From contig NC_053037.3 in assembly GCF_002575655.3 (NCBI RefSeq), positions 207,375,743-207,439,742 of the forward strand: a stretch of DNA of 64,000 nt, read 5' to 3'. The notes beneath the pieces are model-generated. The model was not told the DNA's origin. It saw only the letters and a program-made list of their open reading frames with translations, and did not search any database. The position numbers were made by a program, and so were the translations under genes. The first letter of the stretch is position 1; each line of letters begins with the position of its first letter. Of the stretch, positions 46,839 through 59,900 are shown in pieces. Origin of the DNA: Aegilops tauschii subsp. strangulata (taxonomy: Eukaryota > Streptophyta > Magnoliopsida > Poales > Poaceae).

Positions 46839-47839
46839 ATGGAAAACAATCCTTTGAGGGGTTTGTTCGGGGTATCTTCACCTTTTCCGGAATCACAATT
46901 AGCTACCCCTCAACCCACTGCATCTACTGAAAATATTGAATATGAAATTCCTTCGGGTATGATAGAACAACTGCTAGCTAATCCTTATGTAGGAGATGGA
47001 ACCGAACATCCTGATATGCACCTGATATATGTGGAACAAATTTGTGGATTGTTTAAGCTTGCAGGTTTACCCAGAGATGAGGTGATGAAAAAGGTTTTCC
47101 ATTTATCTTTGAAGGGAAAAGCATTGGCATGGTACAGGCTATGCGATGATATTGGATCATGGAATTGGAATCATTTGAAATTGGAGTTCCACCAAAAATT
47201 TTATCCTATGCATCTAGTTCATCGTGATTGGAATTATATATATATATATATAATTTTTGCCCTCGTGAAGGAGAAAGTATCGCTCTAGCTTGGGGGAGGC
47301 TTAAGTCAATGTTATATTCATGCCCCAATCATGAGCTCTCAAGAGAAATTTTTGTCCAAAACTTTTATGCTGGGCTTTCTCGTAATGATCAAACCATGCT
47401 TGATACTTCTTGTGCTGGTTCTTTTATGAAGATGACTATTGAATTCTGGTGGGATCTTTTGGAAAGAATTAAATGCAACTCTGAAGATTGGGAACTCGAC
47501 GAAGGTAAAGAGTCAGGTATAAAACTTAAGTATGATTGTGTTAAATCCTTTATGGATACCGATGCTTTTCGAAAGTTTAGCACTAAATATGGACTTGACT
47601 CTGAGATAATAGCCTCCTTTTGTGAATCAGTTGCTGCTCATGTTGAACTCCCTAAAGAGAAGTGGTTTAAATATCACCCACCTATTAAAGAAGAAATTAA
47701 GGAACCAGTACCAGTTAAAGAAGAAACTATACTTTATAATGTTGATCCAGTTGTTCCTTCTGCCTATATTGAGAAACCACCTTTCCCTGTTAGGATAAAA
47801 GAACATGCTAAAGTTTCAACTGTGGTTAACAAAAGCTAG
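46839..47839 (+). pseudogene. gag of the Athila-lineage element
   Basis: It starts MENNPLRGLFGVSSPF at 46,839. Capsid-type sequence follows: GDGTEHPDMHLIYVEQICGL, LSLKGKALAWYRLCDDIGSW. A run of TA dinucleotides at about 47,235-47,257 shifts the frame; gag then continues as REGESIALAWGRLKSMLYSC, FVQNFYAGLSRNDQTMLDTS and LPKEKWFKYHPP. A TAG at 47,837-47,839 ends it, while the same frame goes on into the protease. No zinc knuckle is visible. The dinucleotide expansion is the clearest single cause of the break. Confidence 0.88.
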
Positions 47840-50110
47840 ATTAGAACACCTAAACCTGATGAACAAATTAAAGTAGAACCTAGCATTGCTATGGTTAAAG
47901 ATCTCTTGGAAGAAGATATGGATGGGCATGTTATTTACTTCTGTGAAGAAGCTGCTAGAATTGCTAAACCTGATAGAAAAGATAAACATAGACCTGTTGT
48001 TGGCATGCCTGTTATTTCAGTTAAAATAGGAGATCACTGTTATCATGGTTTATGTGATATGGGTGCTAGTGTGAGTGCTATTCCTTACACTTTATATCAA
48101 GAAATTATGAAAGACATAGCACCTGCTGAGATAGAAGAAATAGATGTTACTATTAAGCTTGCTAATAGAGACACCATATCACCAATGGGGATTGTTAGAG
48201 ATGTTGAAGTCTTGTGTGGGAAAATAAAATACCCTACTGATTTTCTTGTTCTTGGTTCCCCACAAGATGATTTTTGTCCCATTATCTTTGGTAGACCTTT
48301 CTTGACCACATGTAATGCTAAGATAGATGGTAAGAAACAAACTATTGGTGTTAGCTTTGGTGATGAGTCTCATGAGTTTAATTTTTCCAAGTTTAGTAGA
48401 AAGCTTCATGAAAAAGAATTACCAAGTAAGGATGAATTAATTGGTCTTGCTTATATTGCTGTGCCACCTACTGATCCTTTAGAACAGTATTTGCTAGACC
48501 ATGAAAATGATTTACATATGCATGAAAGAAATGAAATAGATAAGATTTTGTTTGAACAACGTCCTCTGCTTAAACACAATTTGCCTATTGAAACTCTAGG
48601 AGGTCTTCCTCCACCTAAAGGTGATCCTGTGTTTGAATTAAAACAATTGCCAGACATTTTGAAATATGCTTATCTTGATGAAAAGAAGATATATCCTGTT
48701 ATTATCAATGCTAACATTTCAGAACATGAAGAAGAAAGATTATTGAAAGTTCTAAGGAAGCAGCAAGCTGCTATTGGAAATACTCTTGATGATTTAAAGG
48801 GCATTAGTCCCACTCTATGTCAGCACAAAATTAGTATGGAACCTGATGCTAAACCCGTTGTTGATCACCAATGTTGGTTAAATCCGAAGATGAAAGAAGT
48901 GGTAAGAACGGAAATATTAAAACTTCTGGAAGCAAGTATAATCTATCCTATAGCTGATAGTAGATGGGTAAGTCCTGTTCATTGTGTCCCTAAGAAAGGA
49001 GGTATTACTGTTGTTCCTAATGATAAGAATGAACTTATTCCGCAAAGAATTGTTACAGGCTATAGAATGGTAATTGATTTTTGAAAATTGAACAAAGCAA
49101 CTAGAAAAGATAATTACCCTTTGCCTTTTATTGATCAAATGCTTGAAAGATTGTCTAAGAACACACACTTTGGTTCCTTGATGGATATTCTAGCTTTTCA
49201 CAAATACCTGTTTCTCAACCTGATCAAGAAAAGACCACTTTTACTTGTCCTTTTGGAACCTATGCTTATAGACGTATGCCTTTTGGTTTATGTAATGCAC
49301 CTGCTACCTTTCAAAGATGTATTACTGCTATATTCTCTGACTTTTGTGAAAAGATTGTTGAGGTTTTTATGGATGACTTCTCTGTTTATGGGAAGTCTTT
49401 TGATGATTGTTTAAGTAATCTTGAGCGAGTTTTGCAGAGATGTGAACAAACAAATCTTGTCTTGAATTCGGAGAAGTGCCACTTTATGGTTAATGAAGGC
49501 ATTGTCTTGGTCATAAAATCTCTGAAAGAGGTATTGAAGTGGATCAAGCTAAGGTTGATGCAATTGAGAAAATGCCATGTCCTAAGGACATCAAAGGTAT
49601 TCGTAGTTTCCTAGGTCATGCTGTTTTCTATAGGAGATTTATCGAAGGCTTCTCTACAATTTCTAGGCCTCTTACTAATCTCTTCCAAAAGGATATTCCT
49701 TATGTTTTTGATGATGATTGTCTTGAAGCCTTTGAAACACTCACGAAAGCCTTAATTACTGCACCTATTGTTCAACCACCTGATTGGAACTTTCCTTTTG
49801 AAATTATGTGTGATGCTAGTGATTATGCTGTTGGTGCTGTTCTAGGACAAAGAGTTTATAAGAAATTGAATGTTATTCATTAAGCTAGTAAAACTCTAGA
49901 CAGTGCTCAAAGAAATTATGCTACTACAGAAAAAGAATTCTTAGCAGTGGTGTTTGCTTGTGATAAATTTAGACCTTATATTGTTGATTCCAAAGTAACT
50001 GTTCACACAGACCATGCTGCTATTAAATATCTTATTGAAAATAAAGATGCTAAACCTAGACTTATTCGTTGGGTTCTCTTGTTACAAGAATATCATTGAT
50101 TGAAAAGGAG
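47840..50110 (+). pseudogene. Protease, reverse transcriptase, RNase H (Athila lineage)
   Basis: The protease has GLCDMGASVSAIPYTLYQEI and CPIIFGRPFL. A long linker precedes RT: LLEASIIYPIADSRWVSPVH, VPKKGG, then GYRMVIDF followed by TGA at 49,082-49,084. After a frameshift near 49,170 come YAYRRMPFGLCNAPATFQRC and the active site FMDDFSVYG (about 49,366-49,392). A further shift near 49,512 precedes RSFLGHAVFYRRFIEGFS. RNase H shows MCDASDYAVGAVLGQR, then TAA at 49,881, then [20 protein letters not shown] and TDHAAIKYL. The link to integrase is spoiled by a small deletion near 50,097 (TGA). Each catalytic motif can be found, but in different frames. Confidence 0.9.
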
Positions 50111-50133
50111 CTGAGAACCCCGTAGCTGATAAT

Positions 50134-51440
50134 TTGTCTAGGCTTGAAAATGTGCTTGATGACCCACTACCTATTGATGATAGTTTTCCTGATGAGCAGT
50201 TAGCTGCAATAAATGTTGCTAATATAACTCCTTGGTATGCTGATTATTCTAATTATATTGTTGCTAAATATTTGCCACCTAGCTTTACATACCAAAAAAA
50301 GAAAAAAATTCTTCTATGACTTAAGACATTACTTTTGGGATGACCCACATCTTTATAAAGATGGAGTAGATGGTATTATTAGACATTGTGTACTTGAGCA
50401 TGAACAGGAACAAATCCTACGAAAATGTCACTCTAAGGCTTATGGAGGGCATCATGCTGGAGATAGAACTGCTCATAAGGTATTGCAGTCTGGATTTTAT
50501 TGGCCTACTCTCTTCAAGGATGCCCGTAAGTTTGTCTCATCTTGTGATGAATGTCAAAGAATAGGTAATATCAATAAGTGTCAAGAAATGCCTATGAATT
50601 ATTCACTTGTTGTTGAACCATTTGATGTTTGGGGCTTTGATTACATGGGACCTTTTCCTTCCTCTAATGGGTATACACATATTTTGGTTGCTGTTGATTA
50701 TGTTACTAAATGGGTAGAAGCTATTCCAACTAGTAGTGCTGATCACAACACCTCTATTAAAATACTTAAGGAAGTTATTTTCCCAATGTTTGGAGTCCCT
50801 AGATATTTAATGACTGATGGTGGTTCACACTTTATTCATGGTGCTTTCCGTAAAATGCTTTCCAAGTATGATGTTAACCATAGAATTAAATCACCTTATC
50901 ATCCTGAGACTAGTGGTCAAGTTGAACTTATCAATAGAGAAATAAAATTAATTTTGCAAAAGATTGTTAATAGGTCCAGGAAGAATTGGTCTAAGAAATT
51001 AGATGATGCACTTTGGGCTTATAGAACAGTATATAAAAATCCTATGGGTATGTCTCCTTATAAAATGGTTTATGGAAAAGCTTGTCATTTGCCTCTTGAG
51101 TTAGAACATAAAGCATATTGTGAGAGTTCAACTATGATTTCAAACTTGCTGGTGAAAAGAGGTTATTTGATATTAGCTCATTAGATGAATGGAGAACCCA
51201 AGCTTATGAAAATGCAAAGTTATTCAAAGAAAAGTTAAAACATGGCATGACAAAAGAATCCAAAAGCGTGAGTTTAAAGTCGGGGAATATGTTCTTTTCT
51301 ACAACTATCGTTTTAGATTTTTTGCAGGAAAGCTCCTCTCAAAATGGGAAGGCCCATATGTCATCGAGGAGGTTTATCGGTCTGGAGCCATCAAAATAAA
51401 TAATTCCGAAGGTACTAAACCAAAGGTTGTCAATGGGCAA
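50134..51440 (+). pseudogene. Integrase of the Athila-lineage element
   Basis: NLSRLENVLDDPLPIDD leads in, and a shift in an A-rich run near 50,300 moves the frame. The HHCC finger (GGHHAGDRTAHKVL ... CDECQRI) and the D,D,E core follow: FDYMGPFPSSNGYTHILVAV, YLMTDGGSHF, then HPETSGQVELINREIK, and ALWAYRTVYKNPMGMSPYKM. It stops at TAG 51,182-51,184, and C-terminal similarity continues in other frames to about 51,440 (the likeness of FAGKLLSKWEGPYVIEEVY). The D,D,E residues appear intact. Confidence 0.88.
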
Positions 51441-51664
51441 CGAATAAAGCATTATATCTCAGGTACGCCTATTAATGTTGAAAGTAATATTATCCAAACT
51501 TTGACACCGGAACAACACATAAAAGAGTCCTTCCGAAACACTCCAGAATCGTGAAATTAAGGAGGTACGTGATACGGTAAGCAAATGGACTCCGAAAAAT
51601 CCACAAAAATATTTTTTATCAGTTTTGGAATATTTTAGAATTTTGGAAATAAAGAAACTCCCAG

Positions 51665-51810
51665 GAAGCGTCCCCTGGTGGGCACAAGACACCAGGGCGC
51701 GCCAGGCTTGCCTGGCGCGCCCAGGTGGGTTGTGCCCACCTGGGACACCTTCCGTACTCTGTTTTTCTTCTATGTACTTGTACTCCAAGATAAAAAATCT
51801 ATATATACTT
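51665..51810 (+). promoter_or_regulatory. Internal copy of the LTR promoter module with TATA box, before ORF3
   Basis: A perfect inverted repeat (13-base arms GGGCGCGCCAGGC at 51,695-51,707 and its complement at 51,710-51,722, spacer TT) is flanked by CCTGGTGGGC and by GGTGGGTTGTGCCCACC. TATATATA follows at 51,800-51,807, and the ORF3 ATG comes 90 bases later. The same combination marks the LTR promoters of this element and of the Sabrina-like element. Promoter activity is inferred. Confidence 0.5.
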
Positions 51811-51896
51811 CTCGAACCTATTAATCACCATATCGCGGAGAAATCCTCTATTTTCTTTTCTTGCTGTTTTCTAACAGATTCAGCTGAACCGACATC

Positions 51897-52358
51897 ATGT
51901 CTTCCTCACCCTTCAACAATGGAGAAGGAGACACAAGGTTGGTTCAGGTGGATCTGAGGAGGGATGAACCTGAAGAGGTTGCTATGGAGGAAGGAGAGGA
52001 AAATCCTTTTGGGGTTCACTCTCCGGCCCCCGAGAGAAGCACATTAGCTGGCATCTCTACTCACCCTAATCCTCATCAAGCCATGGGATCATTGAACAAT
52101 CAAGCAAGCCTAGAAGTGCAAGAAGGTCTCCCACCAAGGAGGCCCTTACACAGGTTACATCGTAACAATTTTCATAATTTGATTCACAATTATGGGTTCG
52201 AGAACACTCCTCGTAGGCACATACCGTCCAACTTGGACATATCTCGGCCAAGAGAAAACAATGCAGGAACCAAACCATGGGGCCCTGAGAATAAACACAT
52301 AATGGCCGAAGTGAAGAAAAATAGTGAATTAATCCATCAAGCTCTTCGGGAGATTTAA
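51897..52358 (+). CDS. Extra ORF after pol (ORF3), unknown function
   Basis: A 153-residue ATG frame (MSSSPFNNGEGDTRLVQVDL) sits where some Athila elements carry an env-like gene. It is hydrophilic and acidic near the N-terminus (DEPEEVAMEEGEENPFG) and basic in the middle (RPLHRLHRN, TPRRHIPSNLDISRPR). It shows no signal peptide, membrane segment or cysteine pattern, so it does not look like an envelope protein. The frame is free of stops, while pol is broken many times. A TATA box with the LTR-type palindromic module lies just upstream. Downstream at 52,462-52,490 is a pseudo-polypurine AAGCTTGGGGGAGG. I do not recognise a family; it could be the remaining N-terminal part of a larger protein. 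Confidence 0.55.
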   Translation: MSSSPFNNGEGDTRLVQVDLRRDEPEEVAMEEGEENPFGVHSPAPERSTLAGISTHPNPHQAMGSLNNQASLEVQEGLPPRRPLHRLHRNNFHNLIHNYGFENTPRRHIPSNLDISRPRENNAGTKPWGPENKHIMAEVKKNSELIHQALREI

Positions 52359-54056
52359 CGTTTGAAGGATCCACTCATGGTTATATTGGAGAACACCACT
52401 TCACCATCATCTTCTTCACCACCAAAGGAGAACTGAGTATCGGGTATGGGCACTCCCCTTGGCTTCCGCCAAGCTTGGGGGAGGTGCCCCGGTATCGTAT
52501 CATCCCACTATCTTTTTGCTTTTACTTATCTTAGTTCGATCTTTTGCTTTAGATGAAATAAAGTTAGTTCAATCTTTTCTTCTTTGAGAGTTTTGCTTAG
52601 TGATCTATCATTGTAATCGTGTGCAAGTTATATAATAAAGTTTAGTTTGAGTTTTTGCTTTCTTTACTTTCATGTTGCAAATAAAGAAAAGAAATAAGAA
52701 AGAAAGAAAAAGAGAAAATAAATAAATGAAAGAAAGGAAATAAATTGATAACATTATATACTAATCCTATGGTAGGTGATAGCACCACATAAGGAAAAGT
52801 ATAAGTAGGAAATTTTGTTAGAGATTGACAAACATAGCATTAGTAAATGATGCAACTCATGAAAGAATTAATAAGGGAAGAGAAGATTCACATATAAATA
52901 TACTATCCTAGAAATCTTTTGTGGTTGTGAGCCCTCATTAAAATATTATATGCCAAAATTGTTGACATTGGACAAGGAAGACAACGTAATGGTTTATGTT
53001 TGCTTATATTCACATAGAAGTCATATTGTCATAGATCCTTTAACATGTGATGCTTGCCCCTATCTTTGCTAGCCAAAAATTCCGCCCTAAGTAGAGATAC
53101 TACTTGTGCATCCAAAAAAACCTTAAACCCAAATCTCTTCCAAGTGTCCGCCATACCTACCTAGGGATTGAGCAAGATCCCTCAAGTAAGTTGTCATCGG
53201 TGCAAAAAGGCAATAAAAATTGCTTCTAAAAGTGTAAGATAATTTAGTGTAAGAGAAAATCGAGTGTTGTACGAACTTGGATGACAAACAATAAAAGCGA
53301 CAGACTGCATAATAAAGGTTGTCATCTTAAGGGGCAATACAACATGACGTTCTCTTGCACTAAGGGATTGAGCATACAAACAAAAAAGCGCATGACAACC
53401 TCTACTTCCCTCTGCGAAGGGCCTATCTTTTACTTTTAGGTATTTACTTTTATGCATAGAGTCAAAGTTTTCCTTCTATTCCTTTTTATTTTTCTCTTTT
53501 GGCAAGCATCATGTGGTGAGGAAAGATCTAGGCACATATGTCCAGTTGAATATAGATAGCATGAGTTATTATTGTTGAAATCACCCTGGAGGTGAGTATG
53601 TTGGGGGGCGAAACTATAAGCCCCTATCTTTCTATGTGTCCGGTTGAAACGTTTTGCTCATGGGTACAAGGTGAGTGTTAGCAATCATAGAAGACTATAT
53701 GATGGTTGAGTATGTGGACTTGCCTAAAGGCTCCGACACGTGACTCTTCCTGGAAAGATGATGAATTGTAGTTAAAAAGTTGACTGAGAACATAGTTTGT
53801 TGGTTTCTAATAGATTTTTTTAATTTACACTTCGATTGTGTGATGACCTACTACTTATTCATGAGAAGTATATGATAAAATTTCTATGATTAAAGTCTTA
53901 TGTTTAGTTTTGTTGCTATTATAATAATCAACATGATGCTTCTATGTCCGTATTTTGTTTTTATCGACACCTCTCTCTCTCTCTCTCAAAGCATGGGGAC
54001 ATGTTTTTCGATTTCGGTTTTCGCTTGAGGACAAGCGAGGTCTAAGCTTGGGGAGT
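52359..54056 (+). other. 3' untranslated region of the Athila-lineage element
   Basis: No coding sequence is recognised. It contains a purine-rich stretch (52,677-52,740), a CT dinucleotide run (53,972-53,988) and the segment shared with the Sabrina-like element (about 53,040-53,450). It ends with the polypurine tract AAGCTTGGGGAG at 54,044-54,055. Confidence 0.75.
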
Positions 54057-55551
54057 TGATACGTCCATTTTGCATCATGTTTTCTTACTGTTATTTATGA
54101 TGTTTTTATCCATAATAATGCTTTTTGGAGTAATTCTAATGCCTTCTCTCTCATAATTTGCAAGGTACACCAAGAGGGAGAATTCCGTCAGCTGGAAATC
54201 TGGACTTGGAAAAGCTACGTCAGGCCACCTATTCTGCACAACTCCAAACAAGCTGAAACTTCACGGAGATTTTTTATGGATTATTTAAGAATTACTGGAC
54301 CAAATAACCACCAGAGGGGGCCACCAGGTGGGCACAACCCACCTGGGCGCGCCCTGGTGGGTTGTGGCCTCCTCGGCCCACCTCCGGTGCCCATCTTATG
54401 GTATATAAGTCATTTTTACCTGGAAAAAAAGGAGAAGGCTCTCGGGACGGAGCTCCACCGTCTCGAGGCGGAACTTGGGCAGGAGCACTTTTGCCCTGCG
54501 GCAAAGCGATTCCGCTGGGGGAACTTCCCTCCCGGAGGGGGAAAACTTCTTTATCATCTTCACCAAAACTCTCCCATCTTGGGGAGGGCAATCTCCATCA
54601 ACATCTTCAACAGCACCATCTCATCTCAAACCCTAGTTCATCTCTTGTATTCAATCTTGTTACCGGAACTATAGATTGGTGCTTGTGGGTGACTAGTAGT
54701 CTTGATTACATATTGCAGTTGATTACTATATGGTTTATTTGGTGGAAGATTATATGTTCAGATCCATTATGCTATTTAATACTCCTCTGATCATGAACAT
54801 GTTTATCATTTGTGAGTAATTACTTTTGTTCTTGAGGTCACGGGTGAAATCATGTTGCAAGTAATCATGTGAACTTGATATCTGTTCGATATTTTGATAG
54901 TATGTATGTTGTTATTCCCTTAGTGGTGTCATGTGAACGTCCACTACATGACACTTTACCATATTTGGGCCTAAGGGAATGCATTGTGGAGTAGCAATTA
55001 GATGATGGGTTGTGAGAGTGACAGAAGCTTAAACCCCAGTTTATGCGCTATTCCGTAAGGGACCGATTGGATCCAAAAGTTTAATGCTATGGTTAGAATT
55101 TATTCTTAATACTTTTCTCGTAGTTGCAGATGCTTGCGGGAGGGTTAATCATAAGTAGGAGGTTTGTTCAAGTAAGAACAACACCTAAGCACCGGTGCAC
55201 CCACATATCAAATTATCAAAGTAGCGAACACAAATCAAACCAACATGATGAAAGTGACTAGGTGAAATTCCCGTGTACCCTCAAGAATGCTTTGCTTATC
55301 ATAAGAGAACATTTTGGCCTGTCCTTTGCCTCAAAAGGATTCGTCTACCTTGCTGCATACTTGTTACTATTATCGTTACTTGCTCGTTACAAATTATCTT
55401 GCTACCAAACTACTCTCTACTTACAATTTCAGCACTTGCAGACATTAGCTTACTGAAAACTACTTGTCATTTCCTTCTGCTCCTCGTTGGGTTCGACACT
55501 CTTACTTATCGAAAAGAGCTACAATTGATCCCCTATACTTGTGGGTCATCA
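54057..55551 (+). repeat. 3' LTR of the Athila-lineage element
   Basis: TGATACGTCC ... GTGGGTCATCA aligns with the 5' LTR along its length. It is followed by target copy AGCGC (55,552-55,556). Confidence 0.95.
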
Positions 55552-56933
55552 AGCGCTGACCCTAGGGGTGGGTATGGTGCGGTAGGCAAGTGGCACAGTG
55601 TACCGAGACGCCCGTTTGGTGCCTCGGGAACCCTGCACACATCGTTCGGGGTAGTAGTGGAAACCTCGGACGGACTCCCCGCGGATGGAACCTGAATATG
55701 CGATAAACCTAGACTAGAGACTTGTGTGGTTAGTTAGGTCGTGGCCGACACCCTCGCTGGGCTTCCGCTTGAAGGTTGCCGAGTACATGTCGTGTTACGA
55801 CGCTAAGTGGTGGAAGTGTGTGTGAAGAAGTACACCCCTCCAAGGTTATTAAACTATTTGAATAGCCGCGTCCGCGGTAATAGACTATTGGGTTGCTTAT
55901 GCAGTTCATAGACAAGTGAAAGTTGATACTCTAAAATGCGCAAGATAAGCGTGAGTGCTATGGATGGCCTTCTCGTAGGGAGACGGGAGCGGATCCATAG
56001 TGGTGTATTGTTATGGTGAATATGTGGACTCGTGTGCACCACCTCAAAAGAGTTACCAGCAGTAGTAGTACATGATAGCCATTGAGTCAAAGCTGGCTTG
56101 CTGCAGTTAAAATCCACCACCCCTTTGTTGATACTAATGCGTATGTAGATAGTTCTGATGTAAGTCTTGTTGGGTACATTTGTACTCACGTTTTCTTAAT
56201 TTATGTTTTTGCAGCGAGACTTCAGTCTCACTAGTAGTTCCACATGGACTTCGACATTTAGCTTGTTACCTCAGCTACGATCTTGTACCCTTGGGAGGGT
56301 CTTGTATATAGTCGGGCTCTATAGCCTTCTTCCTTTTCAGATGTTTGTACCCAAATATGTTTATCCTTCCGTTGCCTGTATGCTCTGTATGTTGGGTCAT
56401 ATGACCCATGATTGTAATTCTTACTATGTATGACTCTTCCGAGCCTTCTGAATAAATACTTTGAGTCCGTAATTCTCTGTATGTTTTTTTTGTGATGCCA
56501 TGTTGTATTTGCACATGTAGAGCATATTGTGTGTATGATTTTGAAAGGCTTGGTATGTGTGGGATCCGATAATCTAGTCATTTATTCTTGGTAGCCTCTC
56601 CTATCAGCATGTGTCCTTCTTTGCTCCTATGTCTGTTAAGTCCTTGTAGCTTGCTACGACTTGGGTTCATACGTTGATGACCGACACGTGCATTGCTAGG
56701 TCATGTATGCATGTTCCTGTAAGTTAGTGCCACCTTGGGTTTACGACTAGTCACGCCGGCCCGGGTTCTCTGTCATATGGATGTTAGCGACACTATCATA
56801 TACGTGAGCCAAAAGGCGCAAACGGTACTGGGCCAGGTAAGGTGGCACCCGTGGGGATACCGTGCGTGAGGCTGCAAAGTGATATGATGTGTTACATGCA
56901 AGATCGGTGTGACTTAGGATCGGGGACGTGACA

Positions 56934-59900
56934 GTTTTGGAATCAGAGCTTGACTACCTTTAGGATTACCAAGCGAAGCTGGTCGAAGTCGAGTCTAGAA
57001 ATGCTTTAGTTATATAAGGGACTTGATTGTGGAAGGGAATGTAAGGTTCTTTTTTACTCCTTTACCTTATGTCCTTCTGATCTGAGTCAACCTCTTCTCT
57101 TCTATGGGGATTAAGAACTTGGCTCCTCATCCTTCTATCAGGATCACGTGTTACTAATCCGTAGACTTATAGGATTGTTAGATTCAAGCCTCAGTTCAGT
57201 TCTTACTACTTCCGTGTGTTGACAGTTGGTCTCGGAACCTTCATATTATGATGTTGAGTGGTTATACCACCATTTTGCAGGATGTCTCAAATATTTTTGA
57301 GCATTTACAGCCGTTATGCTGTCCGTGTCATCCCAGGTTTCTAAATAGTCTGATGCATTTGCAAATCCCTTCTTCCCATTCCTGATGTCCATTTGGGCCA
57401 GTTTAACCACACTAATCGGTGTGTTGGGGTATTCCGTTGCCTCGACATATATGTTGAAGCTATTATTATGACATTAGGGTATCCCATAGAACCACCCATT
57501 AATCTAGCAATGCTTTATATTCCCAGTGTGATGATTCTGGCCGTCATCCTGGAAAGCATCTCGTGATGTTATTTAGTTAGTAGGTATTCCATTTCTGGGT
57601 TCTTAACCCAAGATTCACTCTACTTACTTCCCATTGATAGTGTTTGCTCGTTCCTTTAGGGTATTAGTAACCTTTTGTAGTAGTCTTTGCGGTCCATGGT
57701 ATATCATTCTTCCAATACCATGAACCAATATGGCAGAAGTTCTTTGAACCAAAAGATCACAACTAGAGTGCTCTTGATGAGTTATCCATTAAAATTGTGA
57801 CTCTGCCAATCCTACCTTTCTGCATGGGTTATCCGAAAGAAATATGTTGAACTTGTTTGACATACTAAGCTATGCATCCACAACCCAGAAAATCATATGT
57901 TCCTATGAGTTGTCCGTCTTCAGTTATGTTCCGGCCTTCATCTACCAGTTGATAGTCACGAGTAATTGTGCATTCATGTTATCAATGCTTATTATTCTTG
58001 TGGTCCGTCAAGCCATTCTATTCCGGAATGACTAGGAGAAACAAACTCCAATACCTCATCCATATCTAGGATTGGGTCAAAACAGTTGTGTTCCGTAGAT
58101 CAAGATGCAATCCAACTTTTGTTCTATTCTAACCTAGAGTATTACCATCTTTATGTCAAGAATGTCATGGGAATTGCACCACCTCCTATGAACTCTTGAT
58201 ACAGTGATACTTCTCACCATCATCGTTCATTCCTCGGTCTCCGTGTTATTGTAACCGGAATACCCACAAGTGAATTGTGATGCGTGAAATGAATACTCCT
58301 AGCAACTCCGTTGCTTGGTAGTTAATGGACAATACTCTCATTCTTAGCATGGGCTGGTTATTAAATCATCATCCTAAGATTGATCATGCTACCTAGTCCT
58401 TATTTCTGGTGCACTCTTCGATCAATGGGTTAGGATTGTGTCAATCCCTCGCTCCTCTGATCGTATCGTCTTGCCCTGAAGAGCAAAATTGTTCTCGAGC
58501 TTAGTAACATATCAGTTGTTCATGATTTTCCGATTATCTTATTAGAAGTATCGCCATGTTGTCCCTTGACTGTTATGTTAAGCTCGTGATCAAGTTGGTT
58601 TCTTGTAAACCACCCATTCTTGAAGATTATGTGTTGAATACCCTGAACTAGTTGCTTGAGCTAAACAACAACTTGGAGAGCTGGAAGATGAAAGCTTAAT
58701 CCACTTAGTTCACTACAAAGGGATATCTTGTGTTATGTGTATGTTGAAGAAAGATGGTATCTTCATCGATTGATCCTCGTGATCAATTTTCGGCACTATT
58801 GTCTTATCCAATCCTTGATTTGAGTATGGGCTATTGTCAAATCAAATCAGAACCAATGATGTTCGTAATGTTGTCTTACTCGTGGTTGTTTCCTCGAGCA
58901 TACACGATTATATCTTTTGGGTCTGACCAATGCTATCACCTTGTTCCGATGATTGTGGAATTCCATTTATATGCAGCCTCGATAAATGTTATTGAGCCCA
59001 TCGACAACATCCTTAGTTTCTCCATGATTCATGTTGAACGTCAAGCTAGTGTTGGAAACTTGTGTAAGCATTTTCTTTGTGATCTGTTCGTGAAGCATAT
59101 GTTTGCACGAAGTAAGTGAGTTCCTCTAATTCATGTGCATTTGATGCAAGTTGCCGCCATGAATTCGAGAAGGCTTGTTTTTACCTCCTGTGGAATCATC
59201 CCAAGTCAGCCATGCGCGTGCAAAGTATTATGTGGTCTGTTAGGTTGATCATCTTCGTTCCATATGAATTCTGTAGCACACCAAGCCACTGATTGATTTG
59301 TTCAAGGATAAGAAGTTCTTCGATAAGTGCACAAGGACTTTGATATCCTCGATGATGGTTCCCAACCAGAACTAGGTAGTGTTTTGTTGTAAGACTACTA
59401 TGTGGTCATGCTTGTCTGGGACAGCGTGTTCACATGTGTGTGGCAAAACCAGCTCATATTTTGGAGCTTACTACCATAGCCATTTCCCGAGAATCTCGCA
59501 ACGTTATGTTGTCGATTTGTGTTGCAAACTTTTGTTTTCAGGTACGCAGATGTCTGGAATATCCTGTCACCAATTGGATCTGAAACTCAGGCAGATATGA
59601 TGGTTGGAACATTCCCAACATTTGCATTTTGTCCCTAGTTTGCACCGCCATTGTACCAAATTCCCATGGGCTGCCCTTCTCAGTAATTGTTGTTCAGGAT
59701 CATCTTCAAAAGTGGTCCTACCATGGGTCCCATCCATTTCCGATGATAAGCAAAAATCATCCATTGCGTTGTCTTCAACAAGGTAGTCCACATCATCCAT
59801 TCTAGTTCGAGTATGTCATTCTTTCGAACTCCTTCAAACGATCGATTGCGAATTTCCCTAGCTTGGTATAGAGAGTTTCAATGATCTCTATATCAAAAGT

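Larger units (their letters stand above)
45214..55551 (+). mobile_element. Athila-lineage Ty3/gypsy element with pol, broken
   Basis: This 10.3-kb element has LTRs 45,214-46,732 and 54,057-55,551, a tRNA-Asp primer site, gag, protease, RT, RNase H, integrase, an extra ORF after pol, a long 3' untranslated region and a polypurine tract (AAGCTTGGGGAG, 54,044-54,055). At least eight stops or frameshifts interrupt gag-pol. The arrangement of long internal sequence after pol is typical of Athila. It shares 3' untranslated sequence with the gag-protease-only element at 30,025-37,863. Confidence 0.93.
44090..56933 (+). repeat. Family X 5' LTR (plus strand), interrupted by the Athila element
   Basis: LTR sequence covers about 44,090-45,213 and, after the Athila element and its target copy, 55,557-56,933, ending GGGGACGTGACA. 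The 44,500-44,800 part is nearly identical to the reverse complement of 38,560-38,850. The 5' start of the LTR is missing. Confidence 0.78.

Noticed and set aside
47228..47839. Second gag gene starting at 47,228
   Set aside because: It is the continuation of the upstream gag after a TA-repeat frameshift.
51897..52358. ORF3 as an envelope gene
   Set aside because: No signal peptide, membrane segment or cysteine pattern; it is hydrophilic throughout.
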